A stretch of 64,000 bases of DNA, taken from the NCBI GenBank assembly GCA_028274465.1, contig CM051456.1:118684880-118748879 (forward strand). The letters run 5' to 3'. The first letter of the stretch is position 1; the number at the start of each line of letters is the position of its first letter. The DNA is from Plantago ovata. Its lineage: Eukaryota > Streptophyta > Magnoliopsida > Lamiales > Plantaginaceae. The notes under the pieces were generated by a model. It saw only the letters and a list, made by a program, of their open reading frames with translations, was not told where the DNA came from and made no database searches. Made by a program: the position numbers and the translations under genes. This document shows positions 10,824 to 23,446 of the stretch, piece by piece.

Positions 10824-12655
10824 AGTAGAGACATCTTCTGAAGGAGCAGGATGCAATAGCTGCATAGAACAAGCATAAGAGTGCAGTATTTCATTTTGTG
10901 GTGAATTTACTTTGTGGATTGCGAGTTAATGTGGAAAATAAAATTGTACTAGTAGATACAATTTCCTAATAAAGAAACAGCATCTCTATTTGTCTTGTTG
11001 TTTAACACTGAGGCAAATAACTGTATTGGCCATGGGCTAATGAAGTCAAGAAGCTAAGGATTTCAAATTTATCATAACTGGGTTTAGAATTCACCAAAAT
11101 TCCAAAAAATAACAAGAACACATACATATCTCTCCAGATTAGGTAAAATTCTAAAACTAGAATGCAATAATCTTAACCAGCAGGATGAAATAATGAAAGT
11201 AAAAATCTTGAAATAAGGAATATGAAAAGAGGAACTCGGTTCCCTGTGGTTCAAGCAAAACATCAAACAGGTGATGTGCTTGATGTACTCGACAAGCATT
11301 GCTCGATTGAAACGACAAAACAGCGGTAAAGCAAGTTTAAACTTGAAGCTACAAAAGGTACTTACAGTCAGAGGTAATGGAAGGGATGCTGAGTCAGAGG
11401 GAATGGAAGGGATGCTGTAAAATCTTGTGGAATTTCGCAGTATGTAACTAGAATTGAAGAGTTTCCACTTTCCAGTAGTCCTAATCTCCATCAGCTGCAC
11501 ACCAGCGCCAATGGACACGAAAATAATGAGGAAAATATAGGAATTTAACCGTATCGTCAAATTTAATGGACACATTCCAAATCAAATGAATAGGCCATTT
11601 TACTTGGTAAGGAAATGACCATCCGACCATTTGGGCCGGTTAGTCCTGACTTGGATCGCATAGGTCTTATACTATTAAGAAATTACAGTCTTGGACCTAT
11701 GACCGTACAAATTTGTATTTTAGCATTACTCAAAAGTCCTCATTCCATATGTGAGCGGTGGTCTCCTTATATAGACTATCTCACCATCTCTTAATTGATT
11801 TGAGATATGGGACACTATCATAATACTGCACCGACAGTCTTATTTAACCATTTAAATGGATCTTGTATGGAAAACCCATATGACGGAGCAAAATTGCCTC
11901 CCTTGCCGAACATAATGAATAAGAGGATATGATGTGAGTTTTGAATAGGATTAGGACCGTATGTCTATTTTAGTTGATAGGGGCAATTAGTGCGACACTC
12001 TGTAATTTGATCTTCCTATGTGTGGACTCCACACCTTCTGTTAGATAGTATGTCACAGTGGTTACGCCCTTATCATCTAATAACTTGACCGTAGAATAAG
12101 AGTCCAAACCCGTTTCATATCCATAAATGAAAATATGAAATATTCGAACTGCATTTTGACACAGCCAAATTCTATACAAAATTTGCAACCAGGCCAACCT
12201 GCATCCAATCTGTAAACAAGATTTTAGAGTATATGAGAATGAGATTTGTTAGTTTGGGTTTTAATGTATTACCCTCACAAATCAACACAATAGCATTTGT
12301 AATTCCAAATGACTGCGTCCGAATGACTCGTTTGTCATGTCCATAAATCATTTACCGTGGGAAACTGGTGGTGCAATTTATCACAGTGAGAAAAAAAAAA
12401 AAAAAAAAAGTAGAAAGATTGAATTTGATTCCTAGTGACAGATGGCGTTAAATTAGGATAGCTAACGAATCGCCGTATCAAAAACAAAGTTCCTAATTGG
12501 CTGGTTAGAGAAATGAGCTTATCCAATCCTACTCCACAGAAAACAAATCCATATTTCATGCAACTCACCTTCCAATTCAAAACCAGTCTAGTCTGATCAC
12601 TCAAACTCATTATTATTATTATTCCCACAAACTCAACCCATCCATCCAACAATCC
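10824..12655. other. Intergenic, lipoxygenase B to psaD
   Basis: It contains the lipoxygenase B 3' end, then about 1.5 kb in which I recognise no gene. A 163-codon minus-strand frame (11084-11575) matches no family I know. The text around 12055-12085 (GTGGTTACGCCC then CATCTAATAA) recurs at the right end of a MITE-like element at 30198-30226, so part of this spacer is probably an old transposon remnant. The last 150 bp before psaD show no TATA box. Confidence 0.5.
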
Positions 12656-13294
12656 ATGGCAATGGCAACCCAATCCTCTCTCTTCACACCACCCACCACC
12701 CACCGCCTCACAGCCCCATGGAAACAATCCCTCTCCCACTTCACCCCCAAAACCACCACCTCCCCCAAGCCATCCATCTCCTACCGCCCCGTCCGCGCCA
12801 TGTGCGAGCCTGCCCCAGCCGCCGCCGCCGCCGCCACCACGGCTGAACCCGAAGCCCCAGCCGGATTCACCCCACCAGAACTCGACCCCACCACCCCCTC
12901 CCCTATCTTCGGCGGCAGCACTGGCGGCCTACTCCGCAAGGCCCAGGTAGAAGAGTTCTACGTCATTACCTGGGAGTCTCCCAAGGAGCAGGTGTTCGAG
13001 ATGCCGACTGGCGGAGCGGCGATCATGAGGCAAGGGCCTAATCTGTTGAAGCTGGCGAGGAAGGAACAGTGCCTGGCCTTGGGGACCAGGTTGAGGTCTA
13101 AGTACAAGATTAAGTACCAGTTTTACAGAGTGTTCCCTAATGGGGAAGTTCAGTATTTGCATCCTAAGGATGGTGTGTACCCGGAGAAGGTTAACGCTGG
13201 GCGTACCGGGGTGGGGCAGAACATGAGGAGCATTGGGAAGAATATTAGTCCCATTGAGGTTAAGTTTACTGGCAAACAGGTCTATGATTTGTAA
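12656..13294 (+). CDS. psaD: Photosystem I reaction centre subunit II (PsaD), chloroplast precursor
   Basis: Stromal subunit of photosystem I that docks ferredoxin on the acceptor side. The frame is intronless, 212 aa. Residues 1 to about 48 form a Ser/Thr/Pro-rich, basic chloroplast transit peptide beginning MAMATQ, with likely cleavage near V-R-A. An Ala/Pro-rich linker follows. The mature domain shows the family-defining segments [33 protein letters not shown], the Lys/Arg-rich [13 protein letters not shown], and C-terminal [12 protein letters not shown] 12656 is chosen because MAMATQ is the usual start; MAT at 12662 is a weaker alternative. No TATA box is seen upstream, while CT-rich initiator-like text is present. 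The intronless structure is normal for this gene, not a sign of retroposition. Confidence 0.97.
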   Translation: MAMATQSSLFTPPTTHRLTAPWKQSLSHFTPKTTTSPKPSISYRPVRAMCEPAPAAAAAATTAEPEAPAGFTPPELDPTTPSPIFGGSTGGLLRKAQVEEFYVITWESPKEQVFEMPTGGAAIMRQGPNLLKLARKEQCLALGTRLRSKYKIKYQFYRVFPNGEVQYLHPKDGVYPEKVNAGRTGVGQNMRSIGKNISPIEVKFTGKQVYDL

Positions 13295-13833
13295 ACCGAC
13301 CATGCTTTTTTTCTTGGATAAATATATTGCTGTAATCTCTGTGATTAATTAATGACTCTGTTTAAGAATTTAAGTGGATGGAATATGGTTTTGTGTATGA
13401 TTTGTGTTCTGTTATCTTCGTCTAAACCGAACTTGTGGTATAAAAAACGACCAAGTAACTTTGAATTCAATGGTTTTTAAGATGAAGATAACGTAGTCTA
13501 ACAAGCATGTTATAGACCAAGCCTTATACATCAAGGCGTGGATTTGTGATCCAACTTATATGTTGAGTTTCGTGATATGATTGATTGGGATTTGGACCAA
13601 GACTACTTATCCATCGTAGTAAAATTGTAGATTTGTAAAGACTGTTAATTTCTTGCGCATTGGTCTGTGAACAAGGAAGATTCATCAGCTTTCATAATTT
13701 CTTTGAAAGTAAGTACATAATAAGTGGAGTAATAAAACAGGACAAGTAGGTCTTAGTGTTCATTTCTTTCTGGTGTTGTAGATTCAGGACTTCCATATAA
13801 ATTTGCACTTCTGTGAGTACGTTTTGTATCAGA

Positions 13834-16088
13834 TCAATGGCTCTTATAGGCAGCTCCATGCCCATAGATGAACCTGGAGTTTCCTTCGGTGTAAACATGA
13901 GTCTCGTTGTGTAGCCTGCGGTTCATTGAATTCAATGTTAGATATTAATCGGGTAATCAGTATTTAAATAATCATTGTTAAGTAAGTAGTACAAGGAGAA
14001 CAAGTCTTACGATTTTCGAACAGCTTTACTCAGCGTAGAGGCTGATGTGAATGTTTTACCATCAAAATATCGATTCTCCCCTTCGATCCTCTGCTTAATT
14101 CTGAGGTCTAGCTCATCCGCCGTGAGCGTGAATGGAGAATCTGATGCCATGACCCATCCCCAAGTGTCAGCATAGGAAGGAATGTGAGCTGAGTAAGGTA
14201 CAACATCTGCATATGATCAGCCACAAAGTTAGTACAGCTAACTGGGAAACCAGATTTTGAAAACAACATTTGTAAACACCCAGAAAAATATCTAATTGTG
14301 GTTCATTTAATCACTTCACAATAATCTGCGAAAAGGCAATTAGATATATCAGATGAACTTACATTTGAAAACCTGCCTAAGTGTGTTGTAGATGCAAGAG
14401 AACACTTCAGTGTGGCTAAAGATTCCTGCTGGTCCAGCCTGAGATATCGAAAACTCTGTTTTAGATATGCAATTTAAGGAAAATTAAACTCGTTCTGTAA
14501 AATGCGTATACTAAAATGTGCATGATCTACCTGTGTGACGAAAATGCCATCCTGGTTAAGCTTAGGCTTGACGATGAACTCGTAGAAAGATTTGGTGTAG
14601 AGCTGGTAGCATGGCCCTCCTTCAATTGGATCAGCTAAGTCTCCAATTATCACATCATACAATTCTTCCCTCCTTTCAAGTTCAGCCCTGATTTGTACAA
14701 CATGAATTATTAATACACATACTCATGGAAAAATGTAGGCAGGACTAGTTTAGGATCAACCTGGCATCATTGATGACAAGTTCCATTCTGGGATCATAGA
14801 AAGCTTCTCTGTTAACCAACAAGTGTGACCTGCAAAAATCAACTACTTCCTGCAATACAAGTTACAAACTCTTTATCAGATTACATTTCTGTCTTAAGTA
14901 TATAACAAGGTTTTGATAGTGTTTTCAAGAAAATGAAAATGAACCGACCTCATCAATGTCGCACATAATAACTTTCTCCACATCTTTGTGTCTCAGTATT
15001 TCTCTAGCAGTAGAGCCTTCACCTCCTCCCATGATGAAAACGGTTTTTGGACTGGAAATTGTAAAAGTTAAACAAGATTTGAGTGCATTGAATTAATTTA
15101 TTGCCAGAGAGAAAACTAAATTAATTAAACTGAGTACTAAATGAAAGAAATGACGATGATACTTTGGATGATTGAGCAGAGGTGGATGGACAAGGGACTC
15201 ATGGTATATGAACTCGTCTATCTCTGCACTTTGAAGCTTTCCATCAATTACCAGTGCCTGAAACATTAATTAAATGACAAACAAATTAAGTTCGTTAATC
15301 TAAATTTGTACACTAACAATTCTTGTTATTTTCTTTAGATTTTTTTTTTTTTTTGGGTTTTGAAATGCCGTACCTTTCCAAAGGGCTTAGTGTCCAAAAG
15401 TTGAATATCCTGGTACTGAGAAGCACCAGTGTGAAGAATACTGCACAAACACACAAGAGAATAAGGAAAAATTAGAAAAACAAATGAAAAATTAATGGTT
15501 AATAGATGACGTGAATGCTTTAATAATTAATGACCTTTTGTGATTTTATCTTTTCGCAACTTTTAAAGGAGAATATGTGAAGAAGCTCCCCTACTTTAAG
15601 TCTTTAACAATGTTATTTAAAGAAAGTAAAAACACAAATTAGCAGATCGACAACTTCAACTTTTTATTAGCAAACATGTTTAATGTTGATAAATTCTGTT
15701 ATGTTCTTGAAACCTTCTTTATCTAATTAAATCATTTCATGCAGGAATCTTCTAATTCAATCATTTTTTTTATTTTTTTTTGCCGTTTAAAAAAAATAGT
15801 TTTAGATTTGCATGCAATTAAGAATAAAGCTAGCTAGCTATATAGAGTAATAGTATAATATAATCTACTCAAAACTGAATTGAAAGAGAACTTAGTACTA
15901 CTAGCTAAAAGTACAACATTGCTACTATATAATGTGTGTGATTTGAACATACGATTAAGTATTGTATACCTCTTGAGAGCAAAGCACCACCTCAAGTTCT
16001 CTTCAATTTCTTCTTCATACCAACAGCTCTTTCTTTGAACTCCATTTGTACCATTCCCATTTCCATTTGAGATAGAAATATCACCCAT
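13834..16088 (-). CDS. ACL5: Thermospermine synthase ACAULIS5
   Basis: Aminopropyltransferase making thermospermine from spermidine and decarboxylated S-adenosylmethionine; in plants it limits xylem differentiation and permits stem elongation. Nine exons on the minus strand, in transcript order: 16088-15970, 15440-15374, 15257-15163, 15051-14949, 14849-14761, 14687-14531, 14438-14363, 14206-14011, 13915-13834. All have GT-AG borders and joined phase, giving 327 aa. Key motifs are G-G-G-E-G-S at 102-107 (nucleotide-type binding loop), C-D-I-D-E at 124-128, and G-D-L-A-D-P at 173-178 with the catalytic-type Asp174. [10 protein letters not shown] and [11 protein letters not shown] follow. The N-terminal C-W-Y-E-E and the variant H-P-N-P-K-T-V-F-I-M are typical of ACL5 rather than plant spermidine synthase. 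The protein ends G-H-G-A. It is close to the family length of about 330-340. Confidence 0.95.
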
Positions 16089-17760
16089 TATATATAGTAT
16101 GTTTGTTTCTTGATGTGAACTAACTTGTTTAAACGATGAGTTGAGTATATGGAAGAGAACTGGTGATGTATATATAGAGGGAAAATTATAAGATCACATA
16201 ATTATATATCGCGCGCAGGGAAATGGAAGAGGGTTAATTATGACTTATGAATATGATCATGATGATTTGGGTTTGGTACGTATAAAATCATGAATAAAGT
16301 CACTAATACTCCAGTATAGTGTATTTGTACACAGAGAGAGGTGGATATGAATATGATGAGTTCACAGCAAACAAATTAAAATCTTAATGGATTTTCGTAA
16401 ACTACTAATTAGTAGTGCTAATGTTGTCCAAGAAAAGGCATGTAGAAAAGTGAAAAAGATCATTCATGTAATCCACTCATTTTCCGGTTTCTAAGGTTGA
16501 TTTCCTCGCGTGGGAGATATGTTAGGTGCATGGATCCACTTTGTTAGATAATAAGTATATATATACTATGCACTGCATTAGTTAGACCCTTAAATTTAAT
16601 TGTTGCAAAGTATGGATCAAGTACCTGAAATTTTATGCATATTGATTGAATTGAAAAACTTACAAGGAGCCCTAACTAAAAACACCTATTTATGTACTTG
16701 ATAAATTGGACTATATATTTTTCTTGCTCTATAGTTTACAAATTGAACAGATAATATTGAACAAAATGTATTGTGATTATTAAGCCCTAAAGATTTTTCT
16801 CCAAGCAATGGTCATCAAGATGTTGATTTTGCTTCGCGGGCCAAGAACCCTAAGTATAAAATTGGTACAAAGATTTTGTTCCAGCACGCAGTTTGCTGTG
16901 ATTGTCGAGTTATGCAGCGCTTCCTAGCCCCTGCTTTTCTTATCAAGTTCGGCACGCACTGTTATTCTTTCAGCTAATTAAGTCGGAAATTAACACTTGT
17001 TTTAATCACGAACTTTTGTTCCTCGCCTTTACACTAGCTTGTGCTAATTACTTTCGAATCTTTACACTATCTTGTGCCACACAAGAAGTGGTGATACTAC
17101 AAGTTACACAAACAAAGTAGAGACATTTAGAAAAGAATGATGGAATGAAAGTATTAGGTGGAGACAATATCCAAATTTAGGGGTTATAATAACTCCTTTT
17201 CGATCTTTGTTGCTTGCTTGCTTGCTTAGAAATATGTCCAAATCTTGTTTTGTTTTTGGGAAACGGGAATAGAGATTTTAGTAGAGCATGCCAATGGATT
17301 TCATCATTCTTATTTTGCATGTTTTCCTCCCCTCGAATCCTACATCTCTAAAGATACTTATCAAATACAACAACTACTACCATATGGCGTGCTAAGCCAG
17401 CTCACATAATTATCACCATCACTAGACTACATCAAATTCTCACAGTTTCCAAATTAAGATTTCATTATATACAATCTTATCAATGCTTCAACTCTACTAG
17501 AATGTTTGACATTTTAACATATAATGTTACAACCTCAATTTTCCTAAGTAGTCGCATGAAAAAATTCATTTTCTTGATCTCGCATGAAAAAATTCATTTT
17601 CTTGATTAAGGTTCGCTCGGAGTCTAATGAAGGATAAATAGAACCCCACTCAAAGGCCCCATCCTTGCCTCCAATGCGCATATTTACATTATTATTCAAC
17701 TACATACTTATAAACATGCTGCGTAGCTCAAAACTAAAGGATAATTATGTAGATTAATTG
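16089..17760. other. ACL5 upstream region
   Basis: AT-rich 5' flank of ACL5. On the minus strand a TATA box (CTATATATAC) lies at about 16169-16178, 80-90 bp before the start codon. A 28-bp exact tandem duplication (units 17552-17579 and 17580-17607, core CGCATGAAAAAATTCATTTT) is present. No other gene is recognised. Confidence 0.55.
16169..16178 (-). promoter_or_regulatory. TATA box of ACL5
   Basis: Minus-strand CTATATATAC about 80-90 bp before the ACL5 ATG (16088). It is the only TATA motif at a suitable distance, and implies a leader of about 50 nt. Confidence 0.5.
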
Positions 17761-17942
17761 GAGTCATAAGGTGGTGCAGCGGTAAGAAGTTGAAACAGTG
17801 GAAGGAGAGGTGCATAGTTCGATCCATGGCGGTGACGGGGTTATAAGGTTGGTATATGTGTAGAGAAATAAGGCGGTTTAGTATATTTGTATAATAATAG
17901 TAGTGTAGGAGAGTAGTTGTAATATTTACCGTTTAAAAAAAA
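17761..17942 (+). mobile_element. tRNA-derived SINE, copy 1
   Basis: It starts GAGTCATAAGGTGGTGCAGC. There is a Pol III A-box-like TGGTGCAGCGG (17772-17782) and a B-box-like AGTTCGATCC (17816-17825). The body ends GTAATATTTACCGTTTAAAA followed by an A tail. Related copies, mostly reversed with a leading T run, are at 29253, 38495, 42378, 61500 and 63428. Confidence 0.75.
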
Positions 17943-18512
17943 GATAATTAATTAGTTGGAAAACCTACGAACATAACTTCTTAAATTTTGTTCCAAAAGC
18001 CAATCAACTTATGGATTCGATAGCATTAGATCTCACGGCCATCTCCTATTTCGGTGGATGATAGGGCGTCCAATGTGGTGTTATTCCAGGTTTTCAACAC
18101 CATTACCACTCGAGACCTTTATAACTTCTACACTTCTACTATATGAAAAAAATTAAGCTACATCAAGATGTTTAGATCATATGGGTGTGGGTATATATGG
18201 GTGTGGGTGTGGATATGATGATCATCCTTTAATTCTTTAATAACCTTTTCTTTTTCATTGGCCACATGTCAATTGATGATCAACCTCTTATAACCGCTTT
18301 TATGAGCTTCAGGTAGCATCAAGCATGGCTTCAAGTCTGATGTCAAATATGCATCACCATGATCAATTTTTTCGTTATTTTCTTGGGAAGATTACACGCA
18401 GATCGCCTAAGTAATGCCAAAATAATAAGCAAATAGAATAATTTATGCCATTAATTAGTAAAAGTAGTGTATACTTTATTTCATTTATATTTGTAGTTCT
18501 AATTATATAGAG

Positions 18513-19499
18513 TGGGGTGAATTAGGACGAATTTGGATGGGCGATGACTCGGACATCATTGGATAATAATTATTTTTATTTAGAAAAAAAAAGGTAAAGA
18601 GTTGAGCTCCGCCACGGCAGAGCCCAGCTCCATACACCTTCGCCATGAATTCGGATCGAATTCTTTAAGCTCCGATCTAAAGGGAGCAGGTCGAATGGGA
18701 CGGAGCAGAGAGCTCCAGTTCAGAGTAGGGATGGCAATGGGCCGGACTGGGCAGGGCCGCCAGAGGCCCGGTCCTGACCCGACACATTTGGCCCAGGCCC
18801 TGGCCCGACCCAAGCCCGAGTACGGGCCTAAAATTTAGGCCCAAGCCCAGCCCGTCATGGGCCGGGCCGGGCTCGGGCCTAGCCCATTTTTAAATTTTTT
18901 TTCAAAAGAAATAAAAAGAATCATTTTTTTAAATCTAAAAATTTTAAAAATTAGAAATTAAAATATTTAAGAAATTAACACAAAAAATGTTTCAAGTAGT
19001 TATAAATTATTGAATGTGGTGTATATTAAAATATATAATTCAATAGAGAATTTTGTAAATACATAGGAAAGTATGAAAAATATATAAATTACACCTTAAT
19101 TTAATACTACTAATGTATAAATAACAAATTAAATAATTATATTTACATATATTACATATAATATATACAAAAATATAGTATACAATTGGGTCGGGCCTGT
19201 GTCGGACCGGGCTAGTGGGCTAGAATTTCAGGCCCAGGCCCGGCCCATGGGCCTATATAACAGGCCCAAGCCCAACCCAAAAGGGTGATCAGGCGTGCCT
19301 GGCTCGACAAAATCGGGCCCAGGCCGCTCGGGCTGCCCGGCCCAAATTGTCATCCCTAATTCAGAGCCTTAAGCTCCGATCTAGAACTGAGCTAAGTTTA
19401 GCTTCCTTTTTTTTTATTTTTACTTTCTTTTATATTTTTAAAATTATTATCCAGTCATCATTCAAGTCATCGCCCAAAATCATCCTAATTAGCCCTAGT
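18513..19499. mobile_element. Non-autonomous TIR element with GGAGCT core, carrying a nested hAT element
   Basis: Imperfect terminal inverted repeats of about 55-60 bp: left 18517-18571 (GGCGATGACTCGGACATCAT inside) and right 19441-19497, whose reverse complement reads GGCGATGACTTGAATGATGA. The interior has palindromic AGCTCC/GGAGCT motifs. It is split by the hAT element at 18726-19358. No coding capacity is seen. Confidence 0.65.
18726..19358. mobile_element. Small non-autonomous hAT element, nested
   Basis: 633 bp bounded by TAGGGATGGCAATGGGCC and its inverted counterpart GGCCCAAATTGTCATCCCTA, with GGGCC-rich subterminal repeats and an AT-rich middle. It is flanked by an 8-bp target-site duplication with one mismatch (GTTCAGAG 18718-18725, ATTCAGAG 19359-19366), diagnostic of hAT insertion. 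Confidence 0.85.
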
Positions 19500-19626
19500 T
19501 CGTGAGGGGACCGTATTTGCATTTTTCAATTCGCTTAGGGATCAAATTCGAAAGATACGTCCAGTTGAGGGGCAAAAATGTAATTTTGTTCCTATTTATG
19601 CGATGAATTAGTTACATAGAGAGATC

Positions 19627-20427
19627 TAGGCCTGTAAACGGGTGCCACCCGACCCGCACCCGACCCGGTCGGGCACCCAACGGGTGGCAACCCGTTTACA
19701 ACAAGTGGGTGCGGGTGTAAAACCCCACCCGCACCCGGTACTTTATTAACGGGTTGGGTGACAACCCGATAAATCTAATTTTCTAATTAGAACCCGTAAC
19801 ACCCGTGAGTACTGATACCTAAAATTTCGCTTTCTTCTTCAACCCAGACCCTAGTCTCCACGCCGCCACTCACCGCCACCACGAGTACTGAAACTTCGTC
19901 GTTGGCTCCGACCTGATGACTCGTCGGCCTCGCCTCCACTCAACGCCACCACGACCACCACCACGTATCTCACCAACACCGTCCTCCCCTATTCTTCGAC
20001 GGTCTCCTCGTTTAACATCGGTGGTACAATCCTCCACGTCTTCTGTCCGACGGTCTCCCCGTCTTAATAGTCTATCATCTGCTGGTAATAACTCTCTTTT
20101 ATTTATTTTCTTTATAGTAGATATGAGTTTTTCTTCTCTTCTCTGATTTGATATGGGTTTTATAACTTATGAGAGATGGATGGGTTTTTCTTCTCTGATT
20201 TGATATGGGTTTGTTCTAATATACAATTTTTAACTATTGATTGGGGCAGATTGAGTTTGGAAAGTTATGTGTAGTTTGGATTTTGGATTAATGAATTCGT
20301 GTTTTATTGTTCTATTTTGATGTAGCTTTGGGATCACGAACTCGCGCTGAATCGCACGATACACATCCTACAACTGAAGGAACGACTATTGCTGGTGAGT
20401 TTCTGCTTATGGGTTTTCTTGAGTTCT
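19627..20427 (+). repeat. Left arm of 0.8-kb inverted repeat (hAT left end)
   Basis: 801 bp whose reverse complement recurs at 23492-24293 with only a few substitutions and one 1-bp indel by eye. It covers the hAT terminus, transposase exons 1-2 and the start of intron 2. Confidence 0.9.
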
Positions 20428-22703
20428 AATGGTTAATGCATATAAGCATATGGGCATATCAATTCTTTGTACTTATTGTCTGGTGTAATTAAATGATACT
20501 AGAAATCATATTTAGCTTAATTATTTAAGCACTCTCACGAGCTTAATTTAGCCTTAATCTATGTAAGAGAACTTAATGAGCTCTATTAACAAAGATTGAT
20601 AAGCTATAGGCTCTGTTTATAGATCTTGAATAGATTAAACTATTTTTACCGTCACAAATTTCTTGGACAGTAGAGCTAGCTTGCAATAGCTTGTTCTAAT
20701 ACATGTTTGTTATGCAACAGATTTACCACCTACACGTCAAAGCAAAAGGAAAGGCTCTATTGTATGGGATCACTTTACCCGTGAAACCCCGAATGCTACT
20801 TCTGCAACATGCAATCATTGCAGTAAAAAGATAGTATGTGGCAATAGAATCGGCACAAAGACAATGCTCGGGCACATACATGATTATTGTAAAGTACATA
20901 GAGTTCCAAGAAAGGGAGCAGCACTAAAGAGTCCAAGGTCCGAGCACAAGTTCAGCCAAGAGCAAAGTAACCGTGATTTTTCCATTGCCGTGGTGAAGCA
21001 CAACTATCCTTAAGCATGACCGAGCATATTTACTTCAAGCATTTCTTGAAAGGTATCAACCCTTACTATAAGCTTCCTTGTCGGCCCACACTTAGGAAAG
21101 AGATTCTTAAGATTTTTAAAGAGGAAAAAGTGAAGTTAGGCAAGACCTTAGCTGAAATTGATAGTCGAGTATCCTTGACCACTGATATGTGGACGTCAGA
21201 GCATACCAACACCCCTTATTGTTGCGTGACTGTCCACTATATCGATTCGGGTTGGAATTTGAACAAGAAGATAATTGCATTTAAAGAAGTTCCTTATCCG
21301 CATACGGGTATAGCTTTATTTGATGTGTTGAGGGGGGTCATTGATGAATGGAAAATAGGAGATAAGTTATTCTCGATAGTAGTTGACAATGCTGGATCAA
21401 ATGATGTTATGTTGTTGAGATTGCAAGAATGGTATAGTGAATCTTTAGTGTTAGATGGTCAAATGTTACATGTTAGATGCTCAGCCCATATACTAAATTT
21501 GGTGGTTCAAGATGGAATCAAAGTAATTAAGAATCTGCTTGGTACAATTCGTGATGTAGTTCGGTTGTTGGACAAGTCTCCTAGTGCCAAACAGAAGTTT
21601 GACCAAGCTAAGAAAGAATGCAAAGTGGACCATTTAAAAGATATGCCAATGGATGTCTCCACAAGGTGGAATTCAACGTATTTGATGTTAGAGGCAGCAC
21701 TCCCTCTTAAGGCTGCTTTTAATTTTTGGGCCAATGATACATTATACTCTCATTTGAATCCTACTGAATCGGAATGGGAAAAAGCTAAAGTTATTTTGAT
21801 TGCTTGAAGCCCTTTTATCATGCTACACTTCGTCTAAGTGGAAGTAACTACTCCACTTCTAATTTGTTCTTTATTGATATTCATGACATTCATGTTCACA
21901 TGTTAGAGTGGGAAAGTAGTGATCACTCATATGTTAGGGATATGGTTAGGAATATGAAAGAAAAGTTTTTGAAGTATTGGGAGGATTGTAATTGTACTAT
22001 TGGATTAACTACAGCCACGGTGTTCGATCCTCGGTACAAGATGCAAACTATAGAGTATTACTACTCTAAGATCTATAAAATGAGGAAGAACATGCGCTTC
22101 ATACCAAGACAGTTCGGGACTCCATTGATAAGTTGTTTGTAGCATATGGAGGGAACATACATCACTCTTCGGGGACTAGAGCAGTTGATGCTAGTAGCTC
22201 AAATAGCGGATTGCCTTCTTCGTTGTATGATTTTGAGAAATGGTGTCTTGCTAGTGATTCATTTGCTGAAAAATCAGATCTGGAGAAATATTTATCGGAA
22301 GAAAAGTTCAATGGGTTGATTTCTCTCGATGTTTTGCTTTGGTGGAAACAAAACCACGAGAGATTAGGTAGTGTTATGGGTAAGATAGCTAGAGATATCT
22401 TAGCAGTCCCATCTACTACCGTTGCCTCTGAATCAGCATTTAGTATGGGTGGACAAGTTTTGTCCGAGTCACGTTGTACAATGTTATCGGATCTAGTTGA
22501 AGCTGTAGTTGTGTCTCGAGACTGGATTTCCTTTCTCACGGATGGTAAGTGCATTTACTTTATTAAATTATTTCATATATAGCCTATGTTTGGAGAAGTT
22601 ACTTATTATTATATTTTATTTCTTGAATTTTGTTGTAGATTTTGAAATTGTTGATGCGCTCGGCGGCATGGAGACAGATGTAGTAGAATTTGAAGAAATA
22701 TAA
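19916..22703 (+). pseudogene. hAT transposase, frameshifted
   Basis: Predicted exons 19916-20084, 20326-20394, 20721-22544 and 22639-22703, with GT-AG borders. Exon 1 is Pro/Arg/Ser-rich. Exon 3 begins with a BED-type zinc finger (W-D-H-F-T-R, then C-N-H-C, then a His/Cys group). The RNase-H-like hAT core follows (T-D-M-W-T-S; V-D-N-A-G-S-N-D; C-S-A-H-I-L-N-L-V-V; R-W-N-S-T-Y), and the C-terminal dimerisation region (L-D-V-L-L-W-W-K, then P-S-T-T-V-A-S-E-S-A-F-S). It ends with an acidic tail. At least two frameshifts break it: near 21010 (stop after H-N-Y-P) and near 21806 (stop after I-L-I-A). Another frame break lies near 22140. It is not expected to make active enzyme. No substitutions destroying the visible core motifs were seen, so decay looks fairly recent. 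Confidence 0.9.
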
Positions 22704-23446
22704 ATTTCCTGCTGCATTTCTGTGGTTCGTCAACTCAATTCCCAAGAGTCCATCTGGGAGATATTGCGCAAGGAGCTAAAGAAGATTACACTTCCAGGTT
22801 CCAAGCTCTGATTAATGTTGTGCTGCAGAGTGTTGATCGGGCCTTCTTTCGTTTCTAGAGAAACCAGAACTTGTCTAGAAGCAAGGCAAAAAAGCTCAAG
22901 ATGAAAGAACTTTGATCTATTGAAAATGAAAGGAAGTAGTATTTGTTAGCTGGTTTCAAGGTTCTACTTATGACAACTTCCAATCTTGCAATAATGTCAC
23001 ATAAACACTGCCAATCAATCTTCAATTTAGTTTCTATAAATACTAGATTTTGGTTGATGCCCATTTTACCATTATTCTGTTGTTCTGCATAAAATCTTAC
23101 TATGAAAGATTGGATGAACTCAAACATGTGCATCATGCAAACTCTTGAGGGTCTGTCATTATAATTGTAAAAAAATTATTTCAACTTAATACATAGCAAT
23201 TGTACAATATTGAGAATGAAAAAAAAAATTAAAAATAAAAAGCTGATCGGGTCGGGTTCCGGGTGCTGAGCGGGTTGGGTCCGGGTGCTGAGCGGGTCGG
23301 GTGCTATACGGGTGCGGGTGCTGAGCGGGTCGGGTGTTGAGTGGGTGCGGGTGTTAACCCGTACCCGCACCCACACTTTAGTCATGTGAATGGGTGGAGC
23401 GGGTGAGGACCGGGTCGTTGCGGGTTGCCACCCATTCACAGGCCTA

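Larger units (their letters stand above)
19627..23446 (+). mobile_element. hAT-superfamily DNA transposon (transposase decayed)
   Basis: 3.8 kb. The ends are TAGGCCTGTAAACGGGTG on the left and, on the right, the inverse of TAGGCCTGTGAATGGGTGG, each followed inward by CGGGT/ACCCG-rich subterminal repeats. It contains a broken hAT transposase. The right end is followed by ATAACAAT (23447-23454). The left flank (GAGAGATC) does not match it, but the duplicated inverted left end at 24293 abuts ATTGTTAT, the reverse complement. The two ends therefore do not now form a simple insertion. Confidence 0.9.

Noticed and set aside
11084-11575. 163-codon minus-strand frame between lipoxygenase B and psaD
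   Set aside because: No recognisable family, composition follows the local AT-rich DNA, and no promoter or paired exon was found.
12656-13294. psaD as a processed retrocopy because it lacks introns
   Set aside because: Plant psaD genes are normally intronless, the frame is intact, and no A tail or target duplication is present.
12929-13303. 124-codon frame antisense to psaD
   Set aside because: Shadow of the psaD codon pattern.
23240-23420. GGGTGCTGAGCGGGT tandem motif as a possible CRISPR-like array
   Set aside because: It is the subterminal GC-rich repeat of the hAT right end; no regular spacers, and this is plant nuclear DNA.
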